Positions 33,147 through 43,486 of a stretch of 64,000 nucleotides of DNA are shown here, one piece after another. The stretch's first letter is position 1, and each line of letters begins with the position of its first letter. The position numbers and the translations under genes were made by a program. Below the pieces are notes generated by a model. That model was not told where the DNA came from, did no database searches, and worked only from the letters and a program-made list of their open reading frames with translations. The stretch comes from Hypoxylon rubiginosum (Eukaryota; Ascomycota; Sordariomycetes; Xylariales; Hypoxylaceae), in contig CADCXA010000025.1 of the NCBI GenBank assembly GCA_902806565.1, positions 930,001-994,000 of the forward strand. Reading direction: 5' to 3'.

Positions 33147-35690
33147 AATGACAGATGCTTCTAGAAGCGAGTTCTGCGAGTTCTGGCCGGACTATAGTGC
33201 TGACGTGAGCGGTCGGAGAGTTTTGCCCACGCCAACGACTGATTTGGCCACGTTCAGCAGGTCAGATCCCATCCGTGCATAATACGCATTGGCGTGGGGA
33301 GTTCGCTTGTCACAGTCGTATTCGAGCCCTTTTGGACTTTGGTTACATCGAAGCGAGATGCGGGGTGTTTTACGCAGCCAGACGCAGCTCAGACGCGAGG
33401 GGAGGGCAGATAACAATGCTACTTTCCCCACGGATTTCAATCTCCAATATCACATCTATCAGCCAATAGCACGAAAAATCACCGCCCCAATAAGATTGCG
33501 TCGCATGACGATGACCGCACCCCTTTACTCACGCAACCGTTCGTCTGGCACGGCGCTGAAAAGAAAATTGGCCGTTTTGGAATCTTGGGGGCGCCTAGAA
33601 CCGGCCATTTTTTAACGACGCCAAGGGGGAACAAGGGGGAACAAGGGGAAATAAGGGGGAAAAACTGTGGACGCGAAAGCAAGCAAGCTTGTGGGGGATT
33701 AATCCGTCCCCCCGATTGTTCACCGAACCGCGGCGGAGTTGCCGGACGTCTCGGCCTTTGTGGGGCCCCACGATACGATAATCGGACATTGGACGCCCGC
33801 GTCGGTGGTTTTCTTTTCCTTTCTTCTCTCCATCTTTTTTTTTGATCGTCTCCATCTTCATCTTCTCCATTTTTTACAGTAATCCTTGGAAACACTTATC
33901 TACAAAATACCTACCTCGTTAGGAAAACGAGGCCATCTTTGCATATATAGAGTATGAGCGGATATTATCTTTTTGCATTTAAAAAAAAGCGCGGCATCAT
34001 TGGAAACAGTACTGGCGGGTAACTGTCAGGTGGTTGGTAGGGGTGTGGCTTATATGACATTTGTTATCATTGGTTTTTTTTCTCCTTTTACCCCTGGCAT
34101 AGCTTTAGTTCTCCGATACCTTCATCGCATTGGAGGGATAATAGGGTGGCAGTTTGAGGCGTTCGAGACTCCATACTTGCAGTTTTTACTTGGCATTTTC
34201 CGGATTCGGTATATACCACATATTTTTTTTACTCAGCTTCGGTGTGGTTTTTTTAAGGGGTCCATGTGTGTGCGTATGTGTGTGTTTTTCTTCTTCTCTC
34301 TTCGAGTAAGAGGTTGACGGTGGCGGGCTTGGGGGCATTGCGTTGCAACCTACCCCTAATGACCGGCGGACGATTACGAGGTGATAGTTCACAAAACCCC
34401 GTGTATACATATCTACAGTACTGTATAACTTGGACTGTGGATCGCACAGGGTAGCAGAATTACGCAATTATAACAACGTTTTTTTGCAGAACGCGCCTCC
34501 ATCACGTAGTATCATTTTTGCCTTTCTGATGTGATCAATCTATGATCAGGTAGAAAGAAGCTTGCCTATGTATAAGCGAGAAACTCTCTGGGGAGTGACG
34601 CTTTTCCAACTAAGAACAGGCGCGGCTATGGAAAAAGAAAGGAGAAAAAACTTTGTTTCTACCTACATGTACCTAAATGCATACATACATGTATGTAAGG
34701 ACTAAGATGGATGAGGTACGTAATGCAGAGACGTTGCTTCCGCCACGTGTGGTCCCCGGGGACCTGGATTTGCTGTGTGTACCTGTAGGTAGTCTTAGGT
34801 TGACTTCTCCGCTCTCTCGTACGTGGGCTGTTAACTAGTGGGCCTTACTTAGCCTCGGTGCCTGGTAGCGAGTCAAACGTCGACATGTTGACTCTCGAAC
34901 CCGGATGTCGGTTCGTGGCCTGGCGAGTCCTGCTGCCTGTCTCAGGCTACTCGCACGATGGCATGGCATGGCATGGCTGAGCTTGCTTAGAATGCTTGGA
35001 GCATAGAGAACAAGAGGAATCTTGTCGGTGCGGTTAAGGAGCCGCTTCGGCCAGGTACAGTAGGTGTCCAAGAGTGAGATGATCTAATGCTATTGCTGTA
35101 TAAATGTAGCGTCTAAAGACCACTCGAGATAGATATATGGCCTCGTTGTATCAACTCTTCCCATCTTTTCTAGTATCCTGTTGACTTTCGAACACATAGA
35201 GTCAATTCTAGCTCATTCTGCTTTCCCCTTTCCTCATTCTTTGTCTTTCATGTAGGGTAACCACTTCCTTCCACTTTTACGATAGACAGGTTCCTACCGT
35301 TTCTTTTTCTTATTGAAGATTTACCGCTGAATGGTATAGAACTATGTAGCTAATAATCACTTACCCCCTTCTACGGACCATTGGGTTCTATGCTTCTAAA
35401 TGGAAACATCTAGGGAAACAGCGAAGGACTCGGGGTCGAGAAGCAAAAAATGGAATAGTGGCACGAGTACTATATAATGTGTTTAATCCAAGTTCTCTGG
35501 ATCAACAAGATAACAGCACTCTTCATACTTGACATTTCCCATTCAACGATTCCCTGATTCTTGCCTCAATCCAAGAACCCAGCTCAGTTCGTTTTACTTG
35601 CCAATCGTCAACGTATTTTGTGCCTTAACCTCCCTTCTTAATACCAGCCCTTTTCCACTGCCGAGGTTCCATTTTCAAGCAAGCTGAAAG
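33147..35690. other. Intergenic region between the zinc-finger and GHKL ATPase genes
   Basis: About 2.5 kb without a supported gene. It holds a repeat of AAGGGGGAAC units (33626-33664), a GT-rich stretch (34264-34290) and a purine/pyrimidine-rich tract at 33820-33870. The last 150 bases are AT/pyrimidine-rich and probably the leader of the ATPase gene. Confidence 0.5.
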
Positions 35691-38156
35691 ATGTCAGAAC
35701 CTAGTAATCTCGTTACCTTAGATTCAATTGACCAGGCGTTGACCATCAACTGTGGTCTCAACTCAAGATATGCCTCCCAATGGGGACCCGTGGCAGCATT
35801 CCGTGAGCTTGTACAAAACTGGTACGTTTACTTTCTCGTTTCCTATACAATTTAGTCCCCTAACTATCACATAGGCGAGATGGCATCATCAAAGCATTCG
35901 GAATCTCTGAGGGTAACTTCCACGTGGCATGCTTTGAAAACGACAGTGAAATCATCTATAAAGCTACGATATTAGGAGAGGGGCAATGCTTAGGACATAT
36001 CAGATGGTCTCGGATAAACGGAATAGGCACTGTGGATATCTCGAACCGAGGCGCTACCCTCCAACCGTGGCACATTGACATGGGAGGAACGAGCAAGCAA
36101 GATGAATCCAGGCAGGCAGGAGCTCACGGAGAAGGTCTCAAGATCGCTCTCCTAGTTCTCATGCGACAACCTCGTAATCATGCAGTTCGATGTTTCTCTG
36201 GCGGCTTCTGGTGGACGTTCTACTTCGATAGGAACCAAAAACTTGTCGCCCGCCTTACTAGAGAAATACCCTCGAGATATATTTACGATGTCTATAGCTG
36301 GGCGGACCGGGAAACATTCACCCACCACTTCTTAAGCCCTCATGCGCGTATTACACCCCAAAACTTTGTCCGGTTTTTTATTGACGACAAAGGCTGGGAC
36401 GAGAATGGCCTAAAAGCGCAGAACGGGGTCACGAGAGACGAGTTCCAGGAATGGACCAAGGCTGCTCTATTCCTGCAGAAGATCGAGGATGGGGAGATTG
36501 TGAAAACACCCAGCGGTGACCTGATCATGGACGCTCGGTTCTGCGGAAACGTCTACTTGAAGGGGTTGTTGCTGAAAGAGTCGACTCCAGGGAGATCTGC
36601 CAGTATCACGGGAAAGCCATTACATTACGGGTATAATTTCGCAAACGGGGTCACGAATCGCGAGAGACAGTCTATAGCAGCTGCCGACGACGAAACTCGT
36701 GCTATTCTCTCTATCTGGCGCTTAGCTGTGGACGAAAAGAGTGACTTAATTGGAAATTTGCACGACCTCCTACAGTCCAGAGTTCCAGAGTATGCCGACG
36801 TGGCGAAAGCAGAGGAGTTTATTCACAAGGACTTAGCAACGTCTCTTAGAGACTACCTTCTTACGCAGTTCAAGGGGAAGTGGTTTTATACTGCAAATGA
36901 GAAGACTCGGGTGAGTGAAAACAGGGGGGCGAAGGAGAAGTATAAGGGTAAAATACTCACATGATCCAGAATTCGCGATTCGACAATGTCGTCCAAGGTC
37001 TCGGTCGCGAGCCCTTTGAGTTGAAAGAGTCCTACTGGAGGATTCTTCGAAGCACTGGCTTTCGAACGGCAGCAGAGGAGGAACAGCAGAAATTCCTGGC
37101 AGCTTCAGCTGCAGATGTCCCTGATGATATCTTCGCTCAGCATCTCCATCATCTCATCCGAGCTGGCCTGCAGTCCTGTTCTCAGACTGCCCACATCACT
37201 GCGATATTCGTCCGGGCCGGCATATTGGGGCTTGATTCGTTTTATTCAGAGCCTCAGAAGCAACTGAAGGTACACGAGAAATGGCTTACAGAAGCTGGAG
37301 CTGCGGAAGAGCTAGGGCTGCCTAAGAAGATCTTGATGTATTCTCTTCTATTCAATGCCGCCAGACGTCTTCTTTCTGATACAATTCAACAAGTGCCGCT
37401 GCGTCAATTTCCTAGCGGTACCGGTAATCGAACATCCTACTGGAGTCAGAAACGAGCTATCAGCGAAGTCGACCAGAGGATCCTGGAGTATACGCAGATT
37501 AAAAAGGACTTGCGGTTCACGTCTAGAAGGGTGGGATGGGTGGAGAATTATACAATCCAGTGGAATCCTACCACTGGTTGGGTTCCTGAATCACGGATAT
37601 GTGTTCATTTTCATAACCTGGCGACCTGTTCGTACCTGAAGGGCAGACTTATTACAAGCAAATGTAAACGAAACTCGCACCCATATCTATGCTCTGGAGA
37701 GTCGCGCGCTGACAATCGATAGTCCCTATTTTCTGCGGTCATTCTAATTGCCGGACGGTGAAGACAGCCTTTCAGTCCGGGGAAGTAACACATGAAGTGA
37801 TAGGGCAAGCGGATCACTTCGTGGCATTATCCAATCGCTCAGACGGCAATTCATTCGTAGTATTTTCGGACGGGCCACAAATCCTAAAGGATAAGGTCAA
37901 CGGGCCGGAGGGGGTGATGAAGACATCCACGCCAAGGGATGGATCGAAGATATTTAGTACGTCACCGTAACTGAATCTTACCTAGGGATGGGCAAATTTG
38001 CTGACATAGGTGTTCACAGCGCTCGGAGACGGGATACCAACACCCGATTTTGGGATTCTTCGAAATTGGTACCACGGTTCGAATTCGATTGGAACTCAAG
38101 CAGTTATCGGTATTGCAACCGAAGACGACCCTGCTACTCCCGCAGGGAAGCGCTAG
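35691..38156 (+). CDS. Bergerat-fold (GHKL/HSP90-like) ATPase domain protein, five exons
   Basis: Exons rebuilt as 35691-35821, 35875-36910, 36970-37663, 37723-37956 and 38020-38156 give 743 residues; all four introns are 53-63 nt with GT-AG ends. ATP-binding hallmarks are motif N, RELVQNWRDG (Glu39, Asn43, Asp46; HSP90 has ELISNASDA at the same spacing), a DISNRGATL segment where the Asp-Gly box is expected, DMGGTSKQ, and the lid/glycine motif GAHGEGLKIA. This fits GHKL ATPases of the HSP90/MORC/MutL superfamily, not a histidine kinase. The middle and C-terminal parts (about residues 380-743) match nothing I know; CGHSNCRTVKTAFQ and LGDGIPTPDFGILRNWYHG are conspicuous. No signal peptide or membrane segment is seen. 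Exons 4 and 5 are inferred from splice sites and reading sense and are less certain. It stands alone between sparse regions, which suggests an accessory gene; the function is unknown. Confidence 0.75.
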
Positions 38157-39092
38157 CGGACCGAAAGCTGCTCCGTCATATAAGGAGGCGTTGCTGGCTA
38201 ACGAATCTCAATGCTCTTAGTCTAATGGCTCCCCGAAGATCAAGGAGAGGCGCCCGATGAAACTGACAACGCTAGGCTATCTGACTGGAACATGAATCTT
38301 CGCTGCGTCCAAGGTAGCAGATGATATTCGAGGAGATATCGGATTTACTGCTTGAAAAATCTTGAGCGCTTGCTGCCGTTGTTCTTTAGTTCCGACTCGA
38401 CGTAGTATCGAGGACTTGCTCAACGCTTCGAGCTCAGAATATAATTGCGCCGGACACGGCCTAATGAGTGAGTAGATTAGCTACATAGCGCTGAATACTT
38501 GGATAGAATCTAGATACCTTATCTAGGTACTCATAATATATTCGATGAATTCATGAGTTTGTATATCGCTTGTGACTTGCACGAGGTGCTCAGCGCTCAG
38601 GGGGTAACCCCTTTTGCTATACTGGTATTCACCTACCTAGATGGGTAATTATCTGTCGCTGGACAGACACTCTTGAAAGACCCAGCACTTTATAATACAT
38701 TTTGATGAAAATTTTAAACGGCGGTACTTGCATTAATGGCGAATGATAAAGAATAATGGAGTAAAGAAGTTCAAAACATCACGGGAGTCTATTAGTTAGC
38801 GGGGGAATGTTAAGATATCGGGTAGTTGCATAACTTATTTTGCCTAGGCCAATGACGTCCTGGGCGAACCACTGCGGCGGGACCCTTGCAAAAAGGTAGT
38901 AGGTAACGCGAACAATTAATTCTTCAAACTGCAATCAATTAAGAGTCGTACTGGCACTTTACATTTGCATACAGGAAAACATTGCGATAGTAAAGAACGG
39001 TGTCAGTATACCCACGAGATGTAGAGGCACAATTCTCATCCATCCGACCTGAGAATACCTCGAAAATCACCGACTAGTTTACCGATACTGAG
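38157..39092. other. Intergenic region upstream of VPS72
   Basis: No gene is seen. It contains CTAGGTA/CCTAGAT motifs around 38515-38645 and AT-rich sequence; the last 200 bases are presumed promoter. Confidence 0.5.
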
Positions 39093-41771
39093 ATGGCAAA
39101 CGAGGATAAGCCACGCGTGCGCGTGCGACCGGACGAAGACGAGCCCGAACTTGACAACACCGACTCAAGCAGCGAAGATGGCAGTTCCGGCGACGAGGAA
39201 GAGTCTTCGCCAGTGGAGTGGCTGGCAACGGGACGAGAAAGGCGATCTACTGCCGGCAACCGAATGAAGTCCATGCTTGCTGCTGAAGAACCCGATGACG
39301 ACCTCGAGCTTCTCTTCGCCGAAGATGAAGATGACGCGGGCTTTACCGATGTGGATGATGGTGGTTCCGATGTGCAGATGGACTCTGAATCCGACGATGA
39401 GGATGCCCAAGAGAACGGCGACGAACTAGAGGGAGAGAAGGAACTGGAAAAGCGAGCGCGAGAGAGCAGACAGGCTGCACGGAAGCGAAAAGCACAAGAG
39501 GCCATCCCTATCAAGTTTCGCAAGAAAGTCAAGATCGCACCTACACCTTCAGAGAGGCCCGCGGCAGCACCGGAGCCGAAATCAAGGCCTAAGAAGAAAT
39601 CTGAAAGGACAAGCTGGCTGCCCTTGCCGGCCGACATACCCACGCGAGCTTCGAAACGAGAGACCACGATGCTCAGCAAGGAGCAGCTCCACCAGCAGAT
39701 GATTGAACGCGAAGCCAAGCGCATTAAACAACTCGAAGCTATGAAAAAGAAGGCTAAGAAAATGGAGGCTTTGAAGAAACCGCCCATGACACAGGCAGAG
39801 AGACTCGCCGAGGCCGCTATCATCGAGAAGAAGAATGCTAAGAGCTTGAATCGCTGGGAGGAGGCCGAGAAGCAGCGCGAGGAGGAACGAAGGGCCAAGT
39901 TGGCGGCTTTGAATAATCGAACGCTCGACGGCCCAGTGGTCACCTTCTGGAGTGGAGTCGGCGAGTGGGTTGATGGCAAGTTGAAGCACGTTGGCAAGAT
40001 CGTCACTATCGAAGAGAAGCCAGTCAAGAAGAAGAGAGTATCTGCCGCCGGCCAAGAGCTAAATAACGAGGAACCTGATAAGCCCAAGGAGCTGGTACAG
40101 ACTTTGGATAAAACTAGCCATGCGGAATCGACTTCGACCCCGGCCAAGGCGCAAAACTCCAAGGAAGGCGGAGAAGCTAAAGACCAGGCTACATCGACTT
40201 CAACAGATCCCAAGGGTGTAGTGACAGGCGGGAAGGTCTTACCTACGACGGATAATGTGGCTACATCAGCCCAACCGGCTCAACCAGCACCAGCTTCAAA
40301 ACCTGTGGAGCCTTCATCTAAACTGGATTCAACTACGAAGACCTCAATATCACCATCTTCAACATCTGGCCTGAGCCAACCGACGCCCCAGGCACAGGAG
40401 CCGAAGCCATCGGAACCTAACTCTCCAGAGGTGAAGCCACCCGAAATGCGACCTCCGTCAACGGGAATCTACACTACGAGCATGTTTGCGCCTCCTCAGT
40501 CATCACACCTGATGAAGCCGCCGGAACTGAAACCGCCTTCGAATAGCTTCTTGGCTCCTCCGGCAGGCATTACTCAGAGTGGCCTTTCTATGCCCATGAT
40601 TGGCTATCATTCTACACCTAACACTAGCAACCCTTCAACAGTTCTTGCGCCTCCTAACACAGCGCAAAGGCAATCGCCCCTTTCCATGCCTCAGACAGGA
40701 GCCTGTCCTCCTGTATCAACACCTAGTCACCCTACCCAACCCACAACACAACCTCTATCGACTCCTGTTCCTGCATCTGCATCTGCATCTGTATCTACAC
40801 CTTCGTCTATACCTATGTCCACTCCTACCCCTGCCCCTAAACCTGCGCCAACACCGACGCCTGCTATGACATCTAAGTCAACCCCTGCACAGAAATCTAC
40901 ACCAAATGTGCGATATGTGGCCAAAACCCCCCTCGGCGCTACCAAACCTACCAAGGCTAACGCTCAGAGACGTCAACCCAAGGAGACTTCGCCTTCACCT
41001 CCACCGTCGCCCCCTGCCAATGGCAAAGCTACGCGGAACTGCATCATCCTCCAGAATTTCAACGAGAACGCCGTAAAGGAAAAAGCCGTACAGAACAAGA
41101 TCCTGTTCGGCAAGGATATGGCTAAGCTCCCCAGTAAGTCATGTCTCCCTTTTTTTTAGTAGCCCATAGACCTCGTTGCTAATTATGGAATAGAGCCGGC
41201 ATCGGCACCTCGTTGTGTTATCACGAACCACCCGGCCCGCTACAGAGACCCCAAGACGGGGTTGCCATATTACAACGCTTATGCGTACCAGGAGATCCAG
41301 AAGCTGTCGCACGGCGAGTATAAGTGGAGTCGTCTGACGGGCGCGTGGAGTGGTAGCGGATCCTTTGCTGCGACGGGCGTACCGGCTAGGTTCTTGGATC
41401 CAGATGCCCCAGGCCCGCCGAAGAAAGCAGATGCGCCGGAGAGCTCCAAGGACGGTATTTCGGAAACGAATAAGGACGTTACGTCTAGCGAACAAAAGGA
41501 ACAAGTCATTGCTGCAGATATAACATCTACATCGGATTCGGCCCCAAATCTACCCTCAACTTCAGTCTCAACCTCCGCTGCAACCTCAGTCCCAACTTCA
41601 GCTCCAGCCCTGACCTCGGTACGAGTCCCAGCTTCGGGTTTGGAGATACCTTCCAATACCGCTCCGACCAATACTACGGGTCCGGTATCAGCTGGGACTA
41701 CGACGACGGTCCTCGCAGCTCCAGCATCGGCTGCGGTCGCGACGCCTCCAACAGCGAATACGTTACACTAG
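39093..41771 (+). CDS. VPS72: SWR1-complex subunit VPS72/SWC2 (YL1 family), two exons
   Basis: Vps72/Swc2 binds the H2A.Z-H2B dimer and is needed for its deposition by the SWR1 remodeller. Exons are 39093-41133 and 41194-41771 (872 residues). The intron (41134-41193) starts GTAAGT, has TTGCTAATT as branch site and ends AATAG. The YL1 N-terminal domain (about 1-230) includes WLATGRERRSTAGNRM, an acidic H2A.Z-binding stretch (SDSSEDGSS... to SESDDEDAQ), a lysine-rich region and a long coiled coil with TWLPLPADIPTRASKRETT-like sequence. A Pro/Thr/Ser-rich disordered segment of about 330 residues follows. The YL1_C motif CVITNHPARYRDPKTGLPYY begins at about 688, just after the intron, followed by AYAYQEIQKL. 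An A/S/T-rich tail ends the protein. It is about the length of yeast Swc2 (795). Confidence 0.93.
40735..40910 (+). repeat. Low-complexity Pro/Thr/Ser/Ala coding repeat in VPS72
   Basis: Imperfect CCTGCATCTGCATCT and CCTACCCCTGCC units encode a PASASASVST/PTPAPKPAPTP stretch in the disordered linker. Confidence 0.7.
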
Positions 41772-41949
41772 TGGTGGAGCGTACTACGATAGATGATAGG
41801 GGCGGGCGCAACGGAGACGTGATACCTTGATGACGGGTATCATTCATTGTGAGAGTACCTAAGTAGTTATAGTAACGTTTATGACCAAAAAAACAACCAG
41901 ACGCCAAACGATGCAGTTTCTCCTTAAACTTGAGGTTTTTCATAGCTGT

Positions 41950-42417
41950 CTACCGCTTCGTCCTTTTCCTATCGCCGTACTTGGGGAAGACAATCTTGCT
42001 CTTCGTCTTCCTCCGCTTCTCAACGCGCTTCTTGTCGCCGCGCCTCGACGTTACCGGCTTGGCGATATCGACGTCCATGACTATTTCGCGAAAGCCGTTA
42101 GAAAACCATAATACAGATAGTACCTATATACCTAGTCCATGACTTAGGTATACCAACTTACCGTTAGCATTGACGTCTACTACGGGTGCCGCAGCGTCCT
42201 CGTCCATCTTGACCTCCTCCCCTCCGGCGTTCTCGTCTTCGTCATCCGCAATCTTCATCTCGCCGCCCTCGGGCGCCGGGGGCTTGGGCTGCGCGGCGAG
42301 CTCGAGCAGCTTGGCGGACAGGCGCTCGGCGCGGGCCTCCTCGACGGGGCTGAAGACTTTGGCCTTGAGGCGCTGGTTGTTCGCCTTGCGCGAGCTGGCG
42401 CGGGAGCTCTTGGCCAT
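41950..42417 (-). CDS. Small basic nucleolar-type protein, DUF2423 (yeast YBL028C / LLPH-like), two exons
   Basis: Exons on the minus strand are 42417-42162 and 42080-41950 (128 residues). The 81-nt intron starts GTAAGT and ends GAAATAG with a TTCTAACG branch site; the join gives NVMDVDIAKPVT. The N-terminus MAKSSRASSRKANNQRLK is the DUF2423 signature shared with yeast YBL028C, a pre-60S-associated nucleolar protein. An acidic centre (ADDEDENAGGEEVKMDEDA) separates it from a very basic C-terminus KRVEKRRKTKSKIVFPKYGD ending RKRTKR. The role in ribosome assembly is by family analogy. It ends 178 bases from the VPS72 stop, in convergent orientation. Without splicing the frame ends early at 42124, which would lose the conserved C-terminus. 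Confidence 0.85.
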
Positions 42418-43486
42418 TGTTGTGTGAGGGGGAAAGATATAGGGGATAGGGAGATCTGTACAATTCCCTCGAGCGTGCTTGTAGGACTATTATAGGTTTG
42501 TTAGTCTAGGTATAGCAAACATAGAGAAGAGTACTAGATTTGAAGATAATTGTGCGATTGCAAAATGGGATTGGAGGACGATTGACAATATTATATAATA
42601 TGTAGAATGGAGGCATACCCTTTACTAAAGTTTTTACCTGCTACGAAAAGTGAAGTTGACGATAGTGAATTGTATAAAACGAGAATTGAGTATTCAGCGA
42701 AGAAAAAATTCAATATCCCACTCCAATTTGAAGACTCCGCAAACTTGCACGTTCAGTGGGTAGTGGGGCAATCGATTAAGCCTTGCCGTAGATCCCGCTA
42801 AGATAAAAAAGCTAAGCCAACTTTGCACAGCTTTACCTAACAAGGGGACTTACAGGGGGATATCCTACCCAAGATATTACAATGGGCACATATGTACGCA
42901 CTTAAACAGATTAAAATCGCTAAATGCGGTAGGCGGTGAATTTTCTTTTTTTAGTAGGTTTAGCAGGACTGGCAGTGGCAGTGGCAGTAGCAGTGGCAGC
43001 AGCGATACCTAAGAGCCCCGAGAATGTCGCAACATTCTCTTTGAAAGCCCGTACTTTTTTATTACTACATAGTAGGTACCCCCGAAAAGCCATCGGATGG
43101 AAGACAGGACCCTAGCGCTTGCGTGCCTCAGCTCAACCCAAAACTTTAGGTATCTAAAATAAACAATCGCAGCTTTCCTACTTTGCTACAATACCTTTTT
43201 TTTCTTCTACTTTTCTTCTTTTTGGATCGGAGTCCTATGTCAACATTCGATTGCCGATCACGTAACTGGATACTTCTACAGTACTTACGTGCTGCCTATT
43301 TTAGGTAGTAGCTTAGGTGCAGCTCCCGTTAAGCCAGCCTTGCGGCCTTAGTACTCGGTACCTTTCTCCCGTCTTTTTTCAGCAAGCGCAACCTTGCAAC
43401 CTGCAACTTCACATCGCGACTCGAACTTTCCTCATGAAGTGGCTCACACCCACGGCTCGCGACTGCCTTACGAGACGGTAACAACA
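42418..43486. promoter_or_regulatory. Divergent upstream region of the DUF2423 gene and SIZ1
   Basis: No gene is seen. It includes a (GGCAGT)n-like stretch at 42969-43001 and a T-rich tract at 43195-43222. A short plus-strand frame at 42607-42801 lacks any domain and is not called. Confidence 0.4.

Noticed and set aside
33479..33895. 138-codon minus-strand frame
   Set aside because: Pro/Arg-rich low complexity overlapping repeats, no domain, no splice context.
39074..40213. 379-codon minus-strand frame antisense to VPS72
   Set aside because: Ser-rich mirror of the acidic/lysine-rich VPS72 N-terminus; no independent evidence.
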